Source of the DNA: Rhodobiaceae bacterium
Lineage (GTDB): Bacteria; Pseudomonadota; Alphaproteobacteria; Rhizobiales; Tepidamorphaceae
Assembly (NCBI GenBank): GCA_020637985.1
Contig: JACKJK010000003.1
Coordinates: 248,001-312,000 of the forward strand
Length of the DNA stretch: 64,000 bases
Reading direction: 5' to 3'
A program made the translations under genes and the position numbers. Under the pieces are notes generated by a model. That model was given only the letters and a program-made list of their open reading frames with translations, did not search any database and had not been told where the DNA came from. Shown piece after piece: positions 43,289 to 53,705 of the stretch; the first letter of the stretch is position 1, and every line of letters begins with the position of its first letter.

Positions 43289-44104
43289 ATGTACGAGGAC
43301 CTGAAGGGCGTCTCAGGCTGGCTGGGCTACACCGACTACGTCCTGGTGAAGGAACTCCTCGAATTCCAGGGTTCAGAAGGCCTGGCCGGCGGCGTGGTGG
43401 AAATCGGCGTCCATCACGGCAAGTCGTTCGTGCCGCTCGCGACATACAGCGGCGCCGATCCCTGCTACGCCATCGACGTCTTCGGCGATCAGGGCGCGAA
43501 CGTCGACAGGTCCGGCCACGGCGACCGGGAAAGATTCGTCGCCACCCTCAAGCGGTTCGGGGTGGACCTCGGCAGGCTGACCATCGACCAACGCAGGTCG
43601 GCCGACGTGTCGGCGGATGACATCGTCTCCAGGGTGGGGCGGGTCCGCTTCTTCCACATCGATGGCGGCCACCACGTCGATGCTGTCACCGGCGATATCG
43701 CGCTGGCACTCGAGACCGTTGCGGAGCATGGCATCATCGCCATCGACGACGTCTTCAGGCCGGAATGGCCCGAGGTCAGCATCGGCGTGTTCCGCTCCGC
43801 CGCGCTTGCTGCCAGCGATTTCGTTCCCTTCGCAATCGGTTTCAACAAGACATACCTTTGCGCCGCCGGTCATGCCGCGGCCTATCGCGAGGCGCTGCAG
43901 CGAAGCGAATTCCTGAGGGCGGTCAAGTGGCGGGTCTACGAGGTCGAAGGCTCGCCCATCGATGTCTACCAGCGCTATCCGCTCCCCGAATGGGACATGT
44001 GGACGCTGCTGGCTTGGGTGCTGGAAACCTATTTTCCGCGGACATTCCTGGCCGTCAGCAGGCGGCGAACGCCGCGCTTCCTGGGCCGGCTGATCCCGCG
44101 CTAG
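43289..44104 (+). CDS. Class I SAM-dependent methyltransferase (methyltransferase-24 type)
   Basis: 271 residues. GGVVEIGVHHGKSFVPLATY is a SAM motif I of the methyltransferase-24 family, VGRVRFFHIDGGHHVDAVTGD is motif II with the acidic metal/substrate residues, and GIIAIDDVFRPEWPEV continues. Such enzymes are often linked to sugar or glycan modification, but no neighbour supports that here. Co-directional with guaA. The 3' end overlaps hutC, on the other strand, by four bases. Confidence 0.8.
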   Translation: MYEDLKGVSGWLGYTDYVLVKELLEFQGSEGLAGGVVEIGVHHGKSFVPLATYSGADPCYAIDVFGDQGANVDRSGHGDRERFVATLKRFGVDLGRLTIDQRRSADVSADDIVSRVGRVRFFHIDGGHHVDAVTGDIALALETVAEHGIIAIDDVFRPEWPEVSIGVFRSAALAASDFVPFAIGFNKTYLCAAGHAAAYREALQRSEFLRAVKWRVYEVEGSPIDVYQRYPLPEWDMWTLLAWVLETYFPRTFLAVSRRRTPRFLGRLIPR

Positions 44105-44802
44105 ATTTCCATGCGCACCTGGTAGCCCGGCGCATACGCCAGGCGCACGCTCGTGATCGGCATGTCGAGGTTCCAGGTCGTGCGCTCGACGATGAAAAGC
44201 GCCGCGCCGGGCTTGGTGTCGAGGATGTCGGCCTCCGTCCTTGAGGCGTTGGCTGCACACAGCACGAAATCGCCGCGCGTGAAGGCGACGTTCTGCACCA
44301 GCCATTCGTTGGCGCTGATATGCGAGAAATCGACATCGAGTATGCCCGGCACAGTGTCGATGCTGATCCAGCGGTCCTCTAAGACGAACGGTTCGCGGTC
44401 GGCGAAGTGGACGCTGGTCTGGTGCAGCAGGTCTTGTCCCGGCTTGATCCCAAGGCGTTCGGCCACCTGCGCAGGCGCGGGAAGCCGGTCGTTGCTCAAT
44501 ACCCGGTGGCTCCAGGCCGCGCCGCGATCCTCGACCTCGATGCGCGTAATGGGAATCGAGAAGGTCGCCTTGCGCACCGGATGACGGGCGACCCGCGTGC
44601 CGGCGCGCCTGCGCCGGTCGAGGAGCCCGGTGCTGGCGAGTTCGCGCAGCGCTCGGTTGACGGTGGCACGCGCGCAGCCGAATTCCTCGGCGAGCTCGAC
44701 CTCGCCGGGAATGAGTTCACCCGGAAGCCAGATGCGTTTCGCGATGCGCCGGTTCAACTCGTCGCGGATGGACCGCCAGTTCTGGTTTTCTGCGGTGGTC
44801 AA
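44101..44802 (-). CDS. hutC: Histidine-utilisation repressor, GntR/HutC family
   Basis: 233 residues. The N-terminal winged helix (about 10-75: LPGELIPGEVELAEEFGCARAT ... LASTGLLDRRRRAGTRV) is GntR type; the UTRA ligand domain follows from about residue 85 to the end. HutC proteins repress hut genes and are released by urocanate. The ATG overlaps the hutF stop, so the two form an operon divergent from hutI. A candidate operator lies between hutF and hutI. Confidence 0.92.
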   Translation of the reverse strand: MTTAENQNWRSIRDELNRRIAKRIWLPGELIPGEVELAEEFGCARATVNRALRELASTGLLDRRRRAGTRVARHPVRKATFSIPITRIEVEDRGAAWSHRVLSNDRLPAPAQVAERLGIKPGQDLLHQTSVHFADREPFVLEDRWISIDTVPGILDVDFSHISANEWLVQNVAFTRGDFVLCAANASRTEADILDTKPGAALFIVERTTWNLDMPITSVRLAYAPGYQVRMEI

Positions 44803-46163
44803 ATACGGTCTTTCAGCTTGCTCATGGTCGCCCGGTAGCGCTCCGCGATTGCCGCGCGTGCCCCGTGCGCCCCGTCGCGCACGACGTGCCGACCGGCCGC
44901 CCAGACATCGCGCACCATCCGGTCATCGCCGGCGAATACGTAGGCGTCGAGCAGGTCGTCGCCATCGCGCCCTTCCAGATCGATGGCTGTTTCGTCGAGT
45001 GCCATCAGGTCGGCGAAGGCACCGGTGCGGATCGCGCCGCTGTCTCGCCCGCAAGCCTGCGCGCCGCCCCGAACGCACCCCTCGTATAGCACGCGGCCGG
45101 TTGAGGCTTCATTCGCCGCCAGCACGGCGCGCCCCTTGTCGCGCAGCCGTTGCGAATATTCCAGCGTGCGCAGTTCCTCCGACAGGGAGATGCGGATGTT
45201 GGAATCCGATCCCACACCGAACCGCCCACCTGAGGAAAGATAGCGCACGCCGTCGAAGATGCCGTCGCCAAGGCTCGACTCCGTGATCGGGCAAAGCCCC
45301 GCCACCGCGCCCGTCTTCGCCAGCGCCTCGGTTTCGTGCGGCAGCATCTGCGTGCAATGGATCAGGCACCAGTTGGCGCCGACATCATGGGCGTCGAGCA
45401 GCCATTCCGTTGGCCGCTTGCCCCAGGATGCCTCGATTTCCTCGACCTCTGCCACCTGCTCGGCAAGGTGCATGTGCAGCGGCGCGCTGTCTGCGTGCGC
45501 AACGGCCCAGCCAAGCCCCTCGCGCGTGACGGCTCGCAGCGAATGCGGCGCGACGCCGATGGTGCAGTCGCCGGGCAGGGCGCTGACGGCGCGGACGGCG
45601 GCGTCATGCAGCCGTGCGAAGCGCTCGGGATCGTTGCCGAAGCGGACCTGTCCCGGCGATAGCGCGCGCCCGTCGCAGCCGCCGTGCTCGTAGAGGACGG
45701 GCAGGAGCGTCAGCCCGATGCCGGTCTGCGCGGCGGCCGCAGCGATACGTTCCGACATCTCCGCGAGGTTGTCGTAGGGAGCGCCGCCGGGCTGGTGGTG
45801 CAGGTAGTGAAATTCGCCAACCGCGCAATAGCCGGCCTCCAGCATTTCCATCTGCACGAAGGCTGCGATGGCCTCGACATCCTCGGGCGTCAGGCGGTCG
45901 AGGAAGCGGAACATCAGCTTGCGCCATGTCCAGAAGGTGTCGCGCGGGTCCGGCCCGCGCCGCTCCGTCATTCCGGCCATCGCACGCTGGAAGGCGTGGC
46001 TGTGCAGGTTGACCGGAGAGGGCAGCAGGACGCCGACCTCGCGCCCCTGCGGCGCGGAGCCTGGTTTCACGTCAGCGATCCGTCCGTCGTCGCCGATCGC
46101 GACAAGGACATCCCGCTGCCAGCCATCTGCGGTGAGCGCCTGCCGTGCGAAGAGGTTCTGCAT
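44799..46163 (-). CDS. hutF: Formimidoylglutamate deiminase
   Basis: 454 residues of the amidohydrolase fold. LLPSPVNLHSHAFQRAMAGM carries the metal His pair, and ITESSLGDGIFDGVRYLSSG with FGVGSDSNIRISL carries the late ligand and the Asp. FRFLDRLTPEDVEAIAAFVQM is typical of HutF. It converts N-formimidoyl-L-glutamate to N-formyl-L-glutamate and ammonia, the branch used by many alphaproteobacteria. The following enzyme, HutG (formylglutamate deformylase), is not in the window. Confidence 0.93.
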   Translation of the reverse strand: MQNLFARQALTADGWQRDVLVAIGDDGRIADVKPGSAPQGREVGVLLPSPVNLHSHAFQRAMAGMTERRGPDPRDTFWTWRKLMFRFLDRLTPEDVEAIAAFVQMEMLEAGYCAVGEFHYLHHQPGGAPYDNLAEMSERIAAAAAQTGIGLTLLPVLYEHGGCDGRALSPGQVRFGNDPERFARLHDAAVRAVSALPGDCTIGVAPHSLRAVTREGLGWAVAHADSAPLHMHLAEQVAEVEEIEASWGKRPTEWLLDAHDVGANWCLIHCTQMLPHETEALAKTGAVAGLCPITESSLGDGIFDGVRYLSSGGRFGVGSDSNIRISLSEELRTLEYSQRLRDKGRAVLAANEASTGRVLYEGCVRGGAQACGRDSGAIRTGAFADLMALDETAIDLEGRDGDDLLDAYVFAGDDRMVRDVWAAGRHVVRDGAHGARAAIAERYRATMSKLKDRI

Positions 46164-46190
46164 CTTTGGGGTCTCATGTTGACAAGTTAA

Positions 46191-46204
46191 TATGTGCAGA
46201 CATA
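46191..46204. promoter_or_regulatory. Candidate HutC operator palindrome
   Basis: TATGT-GCAG-ACATA, two perfect 5-base arms around four bases, in the 75-base gap between divergent hutF and hutI. Its position, in an AT-rich patch of a GC-rich region, fits a GntR-family operator controlling both directions. Confidence 0.5.
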
Positions 46205-46238
46205 ATAGCGATCATCGCGCATCAATCAATGGCAGGTT

Positions 46239-47447
46239 TTGGTGGAACGCTCCCTTCTGGTCAATGCGGCGCTGGCCACCATGGAGCAGGGCGCCGGCGG
46301 CTACGGTCTGATCGAGAGCGCGGCGATCGTGCTACGCGACGGGCGTATCGACTGGGCCGGACCTTGCGCGGCCATGCCGGCGGACTATGCAGGCTGGGAG
46401 GCCCGCGACCTGGGTGGCCGGCTGGTGACGCCGGCGCTGATCGACTGCCACACCCACATCGTCTTCGACGGCAACCGGGCGCGCGAGTTCGAGATGCGCC
46501 TTGAAGGGGCATCCTACGAGGAGATCGCGCGCGCAGGCGGTGGTATCGTCTCCACCGTCAAGGCAACACGGGCGGCTGGCGAGGACGAACTGCTGGCAGG
46601 CGCGCTGACGCGCGCCGACGCGCTGATCGCCGAGGGCGTTTCGACCATCGAGATCAAGTCCGGCTACGGCCTCGACATCGAGACCGAACTGAAGATGCTG
46701 CGCGTCGCCCGCCGCATCGCTGCCCAACGGCCCGTGCGGGTGCGCACCAGCTTTCTTGGCGCGCACGCGGCGCCGCCGGAGTTTTCGGGGTGCGCCGACG
46801 CCTACATCGACGAGGTCTGCATCCCGGCGCTCGAGGCCGCCCACGAGGCGGGCCTTGCCGACGCGGTCGACGGATTCTGCGAGGGCATCGCGTTCTCGCC
46901 GCAACAGATCGCGCGCGTGTTCGACAAGGCGAAGGCGCTCGGCATTCCCCTCAAGCTGCATGCCGAGCAGTTGTCCAACCTCGGTGGCGCAGCGCTGGCG
47001 GCGCGCTACGGCGCGATGTCCGCCGATCATCTCGAATATCTCGACGAGGCCGGCGTCGCCGCCATGGCGGAGGCCGGCATGGTCGCCGTGATCCTGCCTG
47101 GTGCGTTCTACACCCTGCGCGAGACACAGGCGCCGCCAATCGCGATGTTCCGCAAGCACGGGGTGCCGATGGCGGTCGCCAGCGACTGCAACCCCGGCTC
47201 CTCGCCGCTTGCCTCCGTGCTGCTGTCGATGAACATGGCCTGCACCTTGTTCCGGATGACACCGGAGGAGGCGCTGGCGGGCGCAACGCGTGAAGCTGCC
47301 CGCGCATTGGGGCTCGACGACACCGGGTCCATCGAGGCCGGAAAGCGGGCGGACCTTTGCGTCTGGGACGCCGAACACCCGGCCGAACTCGCCTATCGCA
47401 TCGGCTTTAACCCGCTGCACGAACGCATCTTCGCAGGTGGCGCATGA
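46239..47447 (+). CDS. hutI: Imidazolonepropionase
   Basis: 402 residues. [20 protein letters not shown] holds the metal-binding His-x-His, [20 protein letters not shown] is the conserved substrate loop, and [14 protein letters not shown] carries the metal Asp. It hydrolyses 4-imidazolone-5-propionate to formimidoylglutamate. The start is a TTG at 46239 or GTG at 46242 with GGCAGG just upstream; an ATG at 46229 is out of frame. The stop overlaps the hutH start by four bases. First gene of the plus-strand hut operon. Confidence 0.95.
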   Translation: MVERSLLVNAALATMEQGAGGYGLIESAAIVLRDGRIDWAGPCAAMPADYAGWEARDLGGRLVTPALIDCHTHIVFDGNRAREFEMRLEGASYEEIARAGGGIVSTVKATRAAGEDELLAGALTRADALIAEGVSTIEIKSGYGLDIETELKMLRVARRIAAQRPVRVRTSFLGAHAAPPEFSGCADAYIDEVCIPALEAAHEAGLADAVDGFCEGIAFSPQQIARVFDKAKALGIPLKLHAEQLSNLGGAALAARYGAMSADHLEYLDEAGVAAMAEAGMVAVILPGAFYTLRETQAPPIAMFRKHGVPMAVASDCNPGSSPLASVLLSMNMACTLFRMTPEEALAGATREAARALGLDDTGSIEAGKRADLCVWDAEHPAELAYRIGFNPLHERIFAGGA

Positions 47448-48985
47448 GCACGGTGACGCTCCGCCCCGGCGAAACCCCGCTCTCCGACCTGGAGACGATC
47501 TTCCGGCGGCAGGCGCCGGCAATGCTCGACCGCGCCTGCCGGTCCGCCGTCGAAACGGCGGCTGGCGCAATCGCCGCGGCCGCTGCTGGAAACGAGGCCA
47601 TCTATGGCGTCAACACCGGCTTCGGCAAGCTCGCCAGCGTCAAGATCGCACCAGGGGACACCGAGACCCTGCAGCGCAACCTGATCCTGTCGCACTGCTG
47701 CGGTGTCGGCGATGCAACGCCGCCCGCCATTGCGCGGCTGATGATGGCACTGAAGCTGCTGTCGCTGGGCAGAGGCGCTTCCGGCGTTCGCTGGGAGCTG
47801 ATCGAACTGATCGAGGCGATGCTTGCGCGCGGCGTGACGCCCATTGTTCCCGCGCAAGGCTCGGTCGGCGCGTCGGGCGATCTCGCGCCGCTTGCCCACA
47901 TGACCGCGGTGATGATTGGCGAGGGCGAGGCCGAGTTCGACGGCAAGGTCATGTCTGGCGGCAAGGCGTTGGCGGCTGTCGGACTGTCGCCCATCGTTCT
48001 GGGCGCCAAGGAAGGGCTGGCGCTCATCAACGGCACCCAGTTCTCCACCGCACATGCGCTCGCCGGGCTGTTCGATGCCTGGCGTAACGCCCGCAACGCG
48101 ATCCTGACCTCCTGCCTGACGACGGATGCGATCATGGGGTCGACCGCGCCGTTGCAGCCGGAAATCCACGCGCTGCGCGGCCATCGCGGCCAGATTGAGG
48201 TCGCCGCGGCCATGCGCGCCATCATGGCGGGTTCTGAAATCCGCGAGAGCCACCGCGAAGGCGACGCGCGCGTTCAGGATCCGTATTGCATTCGCTGCCA
48301 GCCGCAGGTCGTCGGTGCCTGCATCGACCTGCTGCGCGTCGCGGCGGGTACCTTGCGCACGGAGGCCAATGCCGCGACCGACAATCCCCTGGTCCTCGCG
48401 GAAAGCGGCCTGATCGTCTCCGGCGGCAACTTCCACGCCGAGCCGGTCGCCTTTGCCGCCGACCAGATCGCGCTGGCGATTGCCGAGATCGGCGCGATCG
48501 CCCAGCGCCGCGTCGCGCTGCTCGTCGATCCGACGCTGTCCTTCGACCTGCCGCCGTTCCTGACGCCCGAGCCGGGTCTCAACTCCGGCTACATGATCGC
48601 CGAGGTGACGACGGCTGCCCTGATGAGCGAGAACAAGCATCTCGCCAATCCCTGTTCGACCGATTCCACGCCGACCAGTGCCAACCAGGAAGACCACGTG
48701 TCGATGGCAGCGCATGGCGCGCGCCGCCTGCACCGCATGAACGCCAACCTGTCGCGCATCCTCGGCGTCGAAATGCTTTGCGCGGTGCAGGGTATCGCGT
48801 TCCGCGCGCCATTGAATACGAGCGCGTCGCTGCAGCAGGTGATCGCCAGCGTGCGCACGCACATCGACGCTCTGGCGCAGGACCGCTACCTTGCCCCCGA
48901 CCTGGCGAAGGCGGCAGCGCTTATCGAGGGCGGAACGCTCGCCGATGCCGCCGGCGCGGACATCGCGATGGAGGATGCCGCATGA
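47444..48985 (+). CDS. hutH: Histidine ammonia-lyase
   Basis: 513 residues. The MIO cofactor triad Ala143-Ser144-Gly145 sits in [28 protein letters not shown] near residue 53 and the EPQ-like loop complete the active site. It converts L-histidine to urocanate and ammonia without a metal. Overlaps hutI upstream and the CoA-transferase start downstream. Confidence 0.97.
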   Translation: MSTVTLRPGETPLSDLETIFRRQAPAMLDRACRSAVETAAGAIAAAAAGNEAIYGVNTGFGKLASVKIAPGDTETLQRNLILSHCCGVGDATPPAIARLMMALKLLSLGRGASGVRWELIELIEAMLARGVTPIVPAQGSVGASGDLAPLAHMTAVMIGEGEAEFDGKVMSGGKALAAVGLSPIVLGAKEGLALINGTQFSTAHALAGLFDAWRNARNAILTSCLTTDAIMGSTAPLQPEIHALRGHRGQIEVAAAMRAIMAGSEIRESHREGDARVQDPYCIRCQPQVVGACIDLLRVAAGTLRTEANAATDNPLVLAESGLIVSGGNFHAEPVAFAADQIALAIAEIGAIAQRRVALLVDPTLSFDLPPFLTPEPGLNSGYMIAEVTTAALMSENKHLANPCSTDSTPTSANQEDHVSMAAHGARRLHRMNANLSRILGVEMLCAVQGIAFRAPLNTSASLQQVIASVRTHIDALAQDRYLAPDLAKAAALIEGGTLADAAGADIAMEDAA

Positions 48986-50190
48986 AACCGGCATCGACCG
49001 CGCCGCTTGCCGGCATCCGCGTCCTCGACATGACCCGCGTCATGTCTGGCCCGTTCTCGACAGCCTTGCTCGCGGACCTTGGCGCGGAGGTCATCAAGCT
49101 CGAACCGATGACGGGAGACGACTACCGGCACATCGGGCCGTTCAAGGACGGCGAAAGCGCGCTGTTCCTGCTGATGAACCGCGGCAAGAAGTCGATCGCG
49201 CTCGACCTCAAGAAGTCGGAAGGCCTCGAGCTTGCCCGCGCCATTGCCGCGACCTGCGACGTGGCGGTGGAAAATTTCCGTCCCGGCGTCGCTGCCCGTC
49301 TCGGGCTTGGCTACGACGACCTCGCCGCTGCGAACCCTGCAATCGTCTACGCGTCCATTTCCGGATTCGGCCAGTCCGGTCCGTTGTCGCAGCGTCCGGC
49401 CTACGACCTCGTCGTGCAGGCGATGTCGGGCATGATGGCGGCAACCGGCGAGGAGGGCGGCGAACCGCTGAAGGTCGGCGAATCCATCGGCGATCTGGCT
49501 GCCGGGCTGTTCGCGTCGTGGGCGATCATGGCCGCACTGTTCCAGCGCGAGCGCACCGGCAGGGGCAGCCACATCGACGTTGCCATGTTCGACTGCCTGC
49601 ACGCGCTGCTGCCGACCTCGCATGCGCAGTATTTCTTCGCGGGGAAAATCCCTACACGCGTCGGCAACCGGCATCCGCTGTCGACGCCGTTCGGATGCTT
49701 CCGCACCGCTGACGGGCTTGCGGTGATCGCCGTGCTCAACGAGGGGCAGTTCACACGCTTTGCCGAGCTGATCGGGCAGGCCGGCATTGAAGCTGACCCG
49801 CGCTACTGCTCGGACAGCGCACGCACCGAAAACGAACCGGAGATGCGCGCCATGGTCGAGGCATGGAGCGGCGGCCTGACCACCGAGGCCGTCGTCGCGG
49901 CGCTGTCGGAGGTCGGCATCGCGTCCGCGCCGATCATGGACATCGCGCAGGCGAGCGAAGGCGGACATGCGAAGGCGCGTGGTCTGGTGCGGGACTTGCC
50001 GCACGCAGCGCTCGGGGACGTGCGCACGGTCGGCCAGCCGGTGCGCTTCGACGGCGCCAAACCCGGCTCGGCGAAGGCGGCACCGGTACTGGGGGCGGAT
50101 GCCCGCGAAATTCTCGGCGGTCTGGGCGTCTCCGCCGACGAGATCAAACGTCTGGCGAAAGCCGGCGTGCTTGGCGGGGAGGGCGCATGA
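48982..50190 (+). CDS. Class III (CaiB/BaiF) CoA-transferase
   Basis: 402 residues. [20 protein letters not shown] and [18 protein letters not shown] open the family. [17 protein letters not shown] carries the catalytic Asp142 that forms the acyl-anhydride, and [18 protein letters not shown] follows. It moves CoA between carboxylic acids. Location inside the hut operon, next to an acyl-CoA dehydrogenase and before hutU, suggests the acid is imidazolepropionate or urocanate. The ATG overlaps the hutH stop by four bases and the acyl-CoA dehydrogenase overlaps its end. The specific substrate is inference. Confidence 0.9.
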   Translation: MKPASTAPLAGIRVLDMTRVMSGPFSTALLADLGAEVIKLEPMTGDDYRHIGPFKDGESALFLLMNRGKKSIALDLKKSEGLELARAIAATCDVAVENFRPGVAARLGLGYDDLAAANPAIVYASISGFGQSGPLSQRPAYDLVVQAMSGMMAATGEEGGEPLKVGESIGDLAAGLFASWAIMAALFQRERTGRGSHIDVAMFDCLHALLPTSHAQYFFAGKIPTRVGNRHPLSTPFGCFRTADGLAVIAVLNEGQFTRFAELIGQAGIEADPRYCSDSARTENEPEMRAMVEAWSGGLTTEAVVAALSEVGIASAPIMDIAQASEGGHAKARGLVRDLPHAALGDVRTVGQPVRFDGAKPGSAKAAPVLGADAREILGGLGVSADEIKRLAKAGVLGGEGA

Positions 50191-51329
50191 GCGACTTGTT
50201 CCACATGCTGGCCGAGGAGGAGCGCGCCTTCATCGACGTGCTCGAGCGCTTCGCGGCCGAGACGCTCGCCCCGAAGGCTGCGGCAATCGACGAGAGCGCT
50301 ACGTTCGTGAGCGAGCAGATCGCGGGCCTCGGCGAACTCGGCATGATGGGCGCCAACCTGCCGGAGCAATGGGGCGGCAGCGGCATCTCCGCGCAGTGCC
50401 TGTTGCGCGCGGTGGAGATCGTCGCCGGCGCCTGCGGCTCGACGGCGTCCGCGCTGACGGCACATTACCTTGCGACCGACTCGATCCTGATCGGCGGCAG
50501 CGACGAGCAACGTGCGGCGTATCTGCCGAAGGCTGCGTCCGGCGAGGCACTGGGCGCCTTCGCGCTGACCGAGCCGAAGGCCGGCTCAGACCCTGCCGAC
50601 ATGCGCACGCGTGCGGTGCGTAGCGATGCCGGCTGGCGGTTGATCGGCAACAAGTGCTTCATCTCCAACGGCGGCGTCGCCGACTTCATCGTCGTCTACG
50701 CGGTCACCGACCCGGATGCCGGCCACCGCGGCATCAGCGCCTTCGTGGTCGATGGCGATACGCCCGGCCTGACGCGCGGCAAGGCGGAGCGCACCATGGG
50801 CCTGCGTGGCGGCCATGTGTTCGAGCTTGCCTTCAATTGCGAGGTTCCCGCCGACCGGCTCCTTGGGAGCGAAGGCTCCGGCTTCCGCACCGCGATGAAG
50901 GTGCTCGACAACGGCCGCGTCGAAGTCGCGGCCATGTGCATCGGCATCGCGGCGCAAGCGCTGAAGCTCGCGACCGAATGGGCGAAGGAGCGCATCGTCG
51001 GCGGCGAGCCGATCGCCGACAAGCAGGGCATCCGCTGGATGCTCGCAGACATGGCGCTCGATCTCAGGGCCTCGCGGCTGCTGGCGCTGGAGGCAGCGCG
51101 CCAGCGCGAACTGGGCGAGCGCTTTTCCGAAGCCGCGGCGATGGCCAAGCTACATGCCTCCGAGATGGCCGGCCGGGTCACCGATGCGGCGCTGCAGGTC
51201 CACGGCGGCTACGGCTTCACCCGCGATTTTCCGCTCGAACGGCTGGTGAGGGACGTGCGCATCATGCGCATCTACGAAGGCTCCTCGGAAATCCAGCGCA
51301 ACATCATTTCCGGCCACCTGCTGGCCTGA
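50187..51329 (+). CDS. Acyl-CoA dehydrogenase
   Basis: 380 residues in the three-domain fold: N-terminal helices with LGELGMMGANLPEQWGGSG, a central FAD strand region with FALTEPKAGSDPADMRTRA and CFISNGGVADFIVVYA, and the C-terminal helices with VHGGYGFTRDFPLERL. The catalytic base is the Glu of RIYEGSSEIQRN, at the medium-chain/short-chain position. It dehydrogenates an acyl-CoA at alpha-beta, passing electrons to ETF. Urocanoyl-CoA would arise from imidazolepropionyl-CoA by exactly this reaction. Overlaps the CoA-transferase by four bases. Confidence 0.92.
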   Translation: MSDLFHMLAEEERAFIDVLERFAAETLAPKAAAIDESATFVSEQIAGLGELGMMGANLPEQWGGSGISAQCLLRAVEIVAGACGSTASALTAHYLATDSILIGGSDEQRAAYLPKAASGEALGAFALTEPKAGSDPADMRTRAVRSDAGWRLIGNKCFISNGGVADFIVVYAVTDPDAGHRGISAFVVDGDTPGLTRGKAERTMGLRGGHVFELAFNCEVPADRLLGSEGSGFRTAMKVLDNGRVEVAAMCIGIAAQALKLATEWAKERIVGGEPIADKQGIRWMLADMALDLRASRLLALEAARQRELGERFSEAAAMAKLHASEMAGRVTDAALQVHGGYGFTRDFPLERLVRDVRIMRIYEGSSEIQRNIISGHLLA

Positions 51330-51347
51330 CGATCCGAAGGTGATGGC

Positions 51348-53021
51348 ATGACCAACCCGCGACACAACATCCGCGACGTCTTCCCCCCGACGGGACCGGA
51401 GATTTCGACGAAGTCCTGGCTGACGGAAGCCCCGATGCGGATGCTGATGAACAACCTGCATCCCGATGTGGCGGAGAACCCGCACGAACTCGTCGTCTAT
51501 GGCGGCATCGGGCGTGCGGCGCGCACCTGGGAGGATTTCGACCGTATCGTCGCGAGCCTCAAGTCGCTGGAGGACGACGAGACCCTGCTGGTGCAGTCCG
51601 GCAAGCCGGTCGGCGTGTTCAGGACGCACAAGGACGCGCCGCGCGTGCTCATCGCCAATTCCAACATCGTGCCGCACTGGGCCAACTGGCACCACTTCAA
51701 CGAGCTCGATCGCAAGGGCCTGATGATGTACGGCCAGATGACGGCTGGCTCGTGGATCTACATCGGCACGCAGGGCATCGTGCAGGGCACCTACGAGACC
51801 TTCGCCGAGGCCGGCCGCCAGCACTACGGTGGCAACCTGAAGGGCCGCTGGATCCTCACCGCAGGCCTCGGCGGCATGGGCGGCGCGCAGCCACTGGCCG
51901 CCGTCTTCGCCGGTGCTTGCTGCCTGGCGGTGGAATGCGACGAGACCCGCATCGACTTCCGCAAGCGCACCGGCTACGTTGACGAGAAGACCGACAGCCT
52001 CGACGAGGCGCTCGCCATGATCGAGCGCTGGACGAAGGCCGGCGAAGCGAAGTCGGTCGGCCTGCTCGGCAACGCCGCCGACGTCTTCCCGGAGCTCGTG
52101 CGCCGCGGCGCCCATCCCGACATCGTCACCGACCAGACCTCGGCGCACGATCCCGTCAACGGTTACCTGCCGTCAGGCTGGACAGTGGCGGAATGGCGGG
52201 CGAAGCGCGAAAGCGATCCCGACGCGGTGGAGAAGGCGGCGCGTGCCTCGATGAAGGTGCATGTCGCCGCGATGGTCGATTTCTGGAATGCCGGCGTGCC
52301 GACGCTCGACTACGGCAACAACATCCGTCAGATGGCCAAGGAGGAGGGGCTTGAGAACGCCTTTGCCTTCCCCGGTTTCGTGCCGGCCTACATCCGGCCG
52401 CTTTTCTGCAAGGGGATCGGCCCGTTCCGCTGGTGCGCGCTGTCCGGCGATCCGGAAGACATCTACCGGACCGACGCCAAGGTGAAGGAGCTGATCCCCG
52501 ACGACCCGCACCTTCACAAGTGGCTCGACATGGCGCGCGAGCGCATCCACTTCCAGGGCTTGCCGGCGCGCATCTGCTGGGTGGGCCTTGGCCAGCGCCA
52601 CCGGCTCGGGCTTGCGTTCAACGAGATGGTGAAGTCCGGCGAACTGAAGGCCCCCGTCGTCATCGGCCGCGACCACCTCGATTCAGGCTCCGTCGCCTCG
52701 CCCAACCGCGAGACCGAGGCAATGAAGGACGGCTCGGACGCGGTCTCCGACTGGCCGCTGCTCAACGCGCTGCTCAACTGCGCCTCGGGCGCGACATGGG
52801 TGTCGCTGCACCACGGCGGCGGCGTCGGCATGGGATTTTCGCAGCATTCGGGCATGGTGATCTGCTGCGATGGCTCAGACGATGCGGCGCGTCGCATCGA
52901 ACGGGTCCTGTGGAACGATCCGGCGACCGGCGTCATGCGCCACGCCGATGCCGGCTACGAGATCGCGCTCGACTGCGCGCGCGCACACAATCTTCGCCTG
53001 CCGGCGATCCTTGGAGACTGA
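51348..53021 (+). CDS. hutU: Urocanate hydratase (urocanase)
   Basis: 557 residues. Family motifs in order: [56 protein letters not shown], the NAD-binding [38 protein letters not shown], and [11 protein letters not shown] near the end. It adds water to urocanate to give imidazolonepropionate, using tightly bound NAD+ as electrophile. The start has GGTGATGGC upstream. Followed after three bases by a flavin reductase gene. Confidence 0.97.
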   Translation: MTNPRHNIRDVFPPTGPEISTKSWLTEAPMRMLMNNLHPDVAENPHELVVYGGIGRAARTWEDFDRIVASLKSLEDDETLLVQSGKPVGVFRTHKDAPRVLIANSNIVPHWANWHHFNELDRKGLMMYGQMTAGSWIYIGTQGIVQGTYETFAEAGRQHYGGNLKGRWILTAGLGGMGGAQPLAAVFAGACCLAVECDETRIDFRKRTGYVDEKTDSLDEALAMIERWTKAGEAKSVGLLGNAADVFPELVRRGAHPDIVTDQTSAHDPVNGYLPSGWTVAEWRAKRESDPDAVEKAARASMKVHVAAMVDFWNAGVPTLDYGNNIRQMAKEEGLENAFAFPGFVPAYIRPLFCKGIGPFRWCALSGDPEDIYRTDAKVKELIPDDPHLHKWLDMARERIHFQGLPARICWVGLGQRHRLGLAFNEMVKSGELKAPVVIGRDHLDSGSVASPNRETEAMKDGSDAVSDWPLLNALLNCASGATWVSLHHGGGVGMGFSQHSGMVICCDGSDDAARRIERVLWNDPATGVMRHADAGYEIALDCARAHNLRLPAILGD

Positions 53022-53024
53022 ACG

Positions 53025-53678
53025 ATGCACTACGCCCCCGGCAAGGAAACCTGTCCGCTTCCGTACTCGCCCTTCAAGAGCTGCACCGTGCCGCGCCCGA
53101 TCGGTTGGCTGTCGACGGTCAGCGCGGACGGCGTCGCCAACCTCGCCCCCTACAGCCAGTGGCAGAACCTCACCTTCGATCCGCCGATGGTGATGTTCGC
53201 AGCCAACCGCTATCCCGACGGGCGGCGCAAGGACACCGTGCTGAACGCGGAAGCGACCGGCTGGTTCGTCTGGAACATGGCGACCTGGGAGCTGCGCGAG
53301 GCGGTCAACATCTCCGCCATGGCGCTGCCGTATGGAGACGACGAGTTCGTCCATGCCAAGGTGACGAAGCGGCCGGCGGTCGATGCGCCCGGCCCGATGG
53401 TCGCCGAAAGCCCCTGCCATTTCGAGTGCCGCTATCTGTCCACGCACCACCTGCCGGGCGACAGCCGCGTCGGCGGCGTGGACATCGTCTTTGGCCGCGT
53501 CGAGCGCATCCACGTCAGCGACGACGTGGTCGACGGCGCCGGCAAGCTGGACATCGCGAAGATCAAGCCGATCGCACGCATGGGCTACTACGACTACGCG
53601 TGCGTCACGGAGGTTTTCGAGATGCGTGTCCCCGGAGCATCCGCGGAAGCCGAAGCCGGCCTGATGGGAAAGGCCTGA
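53025..53678 (+). CDS. Flavin reductase-like (DIM6/NTAB) protein
   Basis: 217 residues of the FMN-binding split-barrel fold: VPRPIGWLSTVSADGVANLAPYS and FDPPMVMFAANRYPDGRRKD, then VHAKVTKRPAVDAP. Such proteins reduce flavin with NAD(P)H or bind FMN. Within a hut operon, the role may be flavin supply to a monooxygenase not seen here, or an unrecognised step on an imidazole compound. Three bases after hutU and 28 before the transporter genes, so surely co-transcribed. Confidence 0.88.
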   Translation: MHYAPGKETCPLPYSPFKSCTVPRPIGWLSTVSADGVANLAPYSQWQNLTFDPPMVMFAANRYPDGRRKDTVLNAEATGWFVWNMATWELREAVNISAMALPYGDDEFVHAKVTKRPAVDAPGPMVAESPCHFECRYLSTHHLPGDSRVGGVDIVFGRVERIHVSDDVVDGAGKLDIAKIKPIARMGYYDYACVTEVFEMRVPGASAEAEAGLMGKA

Positions 53679-53705
53679 GACCGATACTAACCAGAGGAGT
53701 GAACC

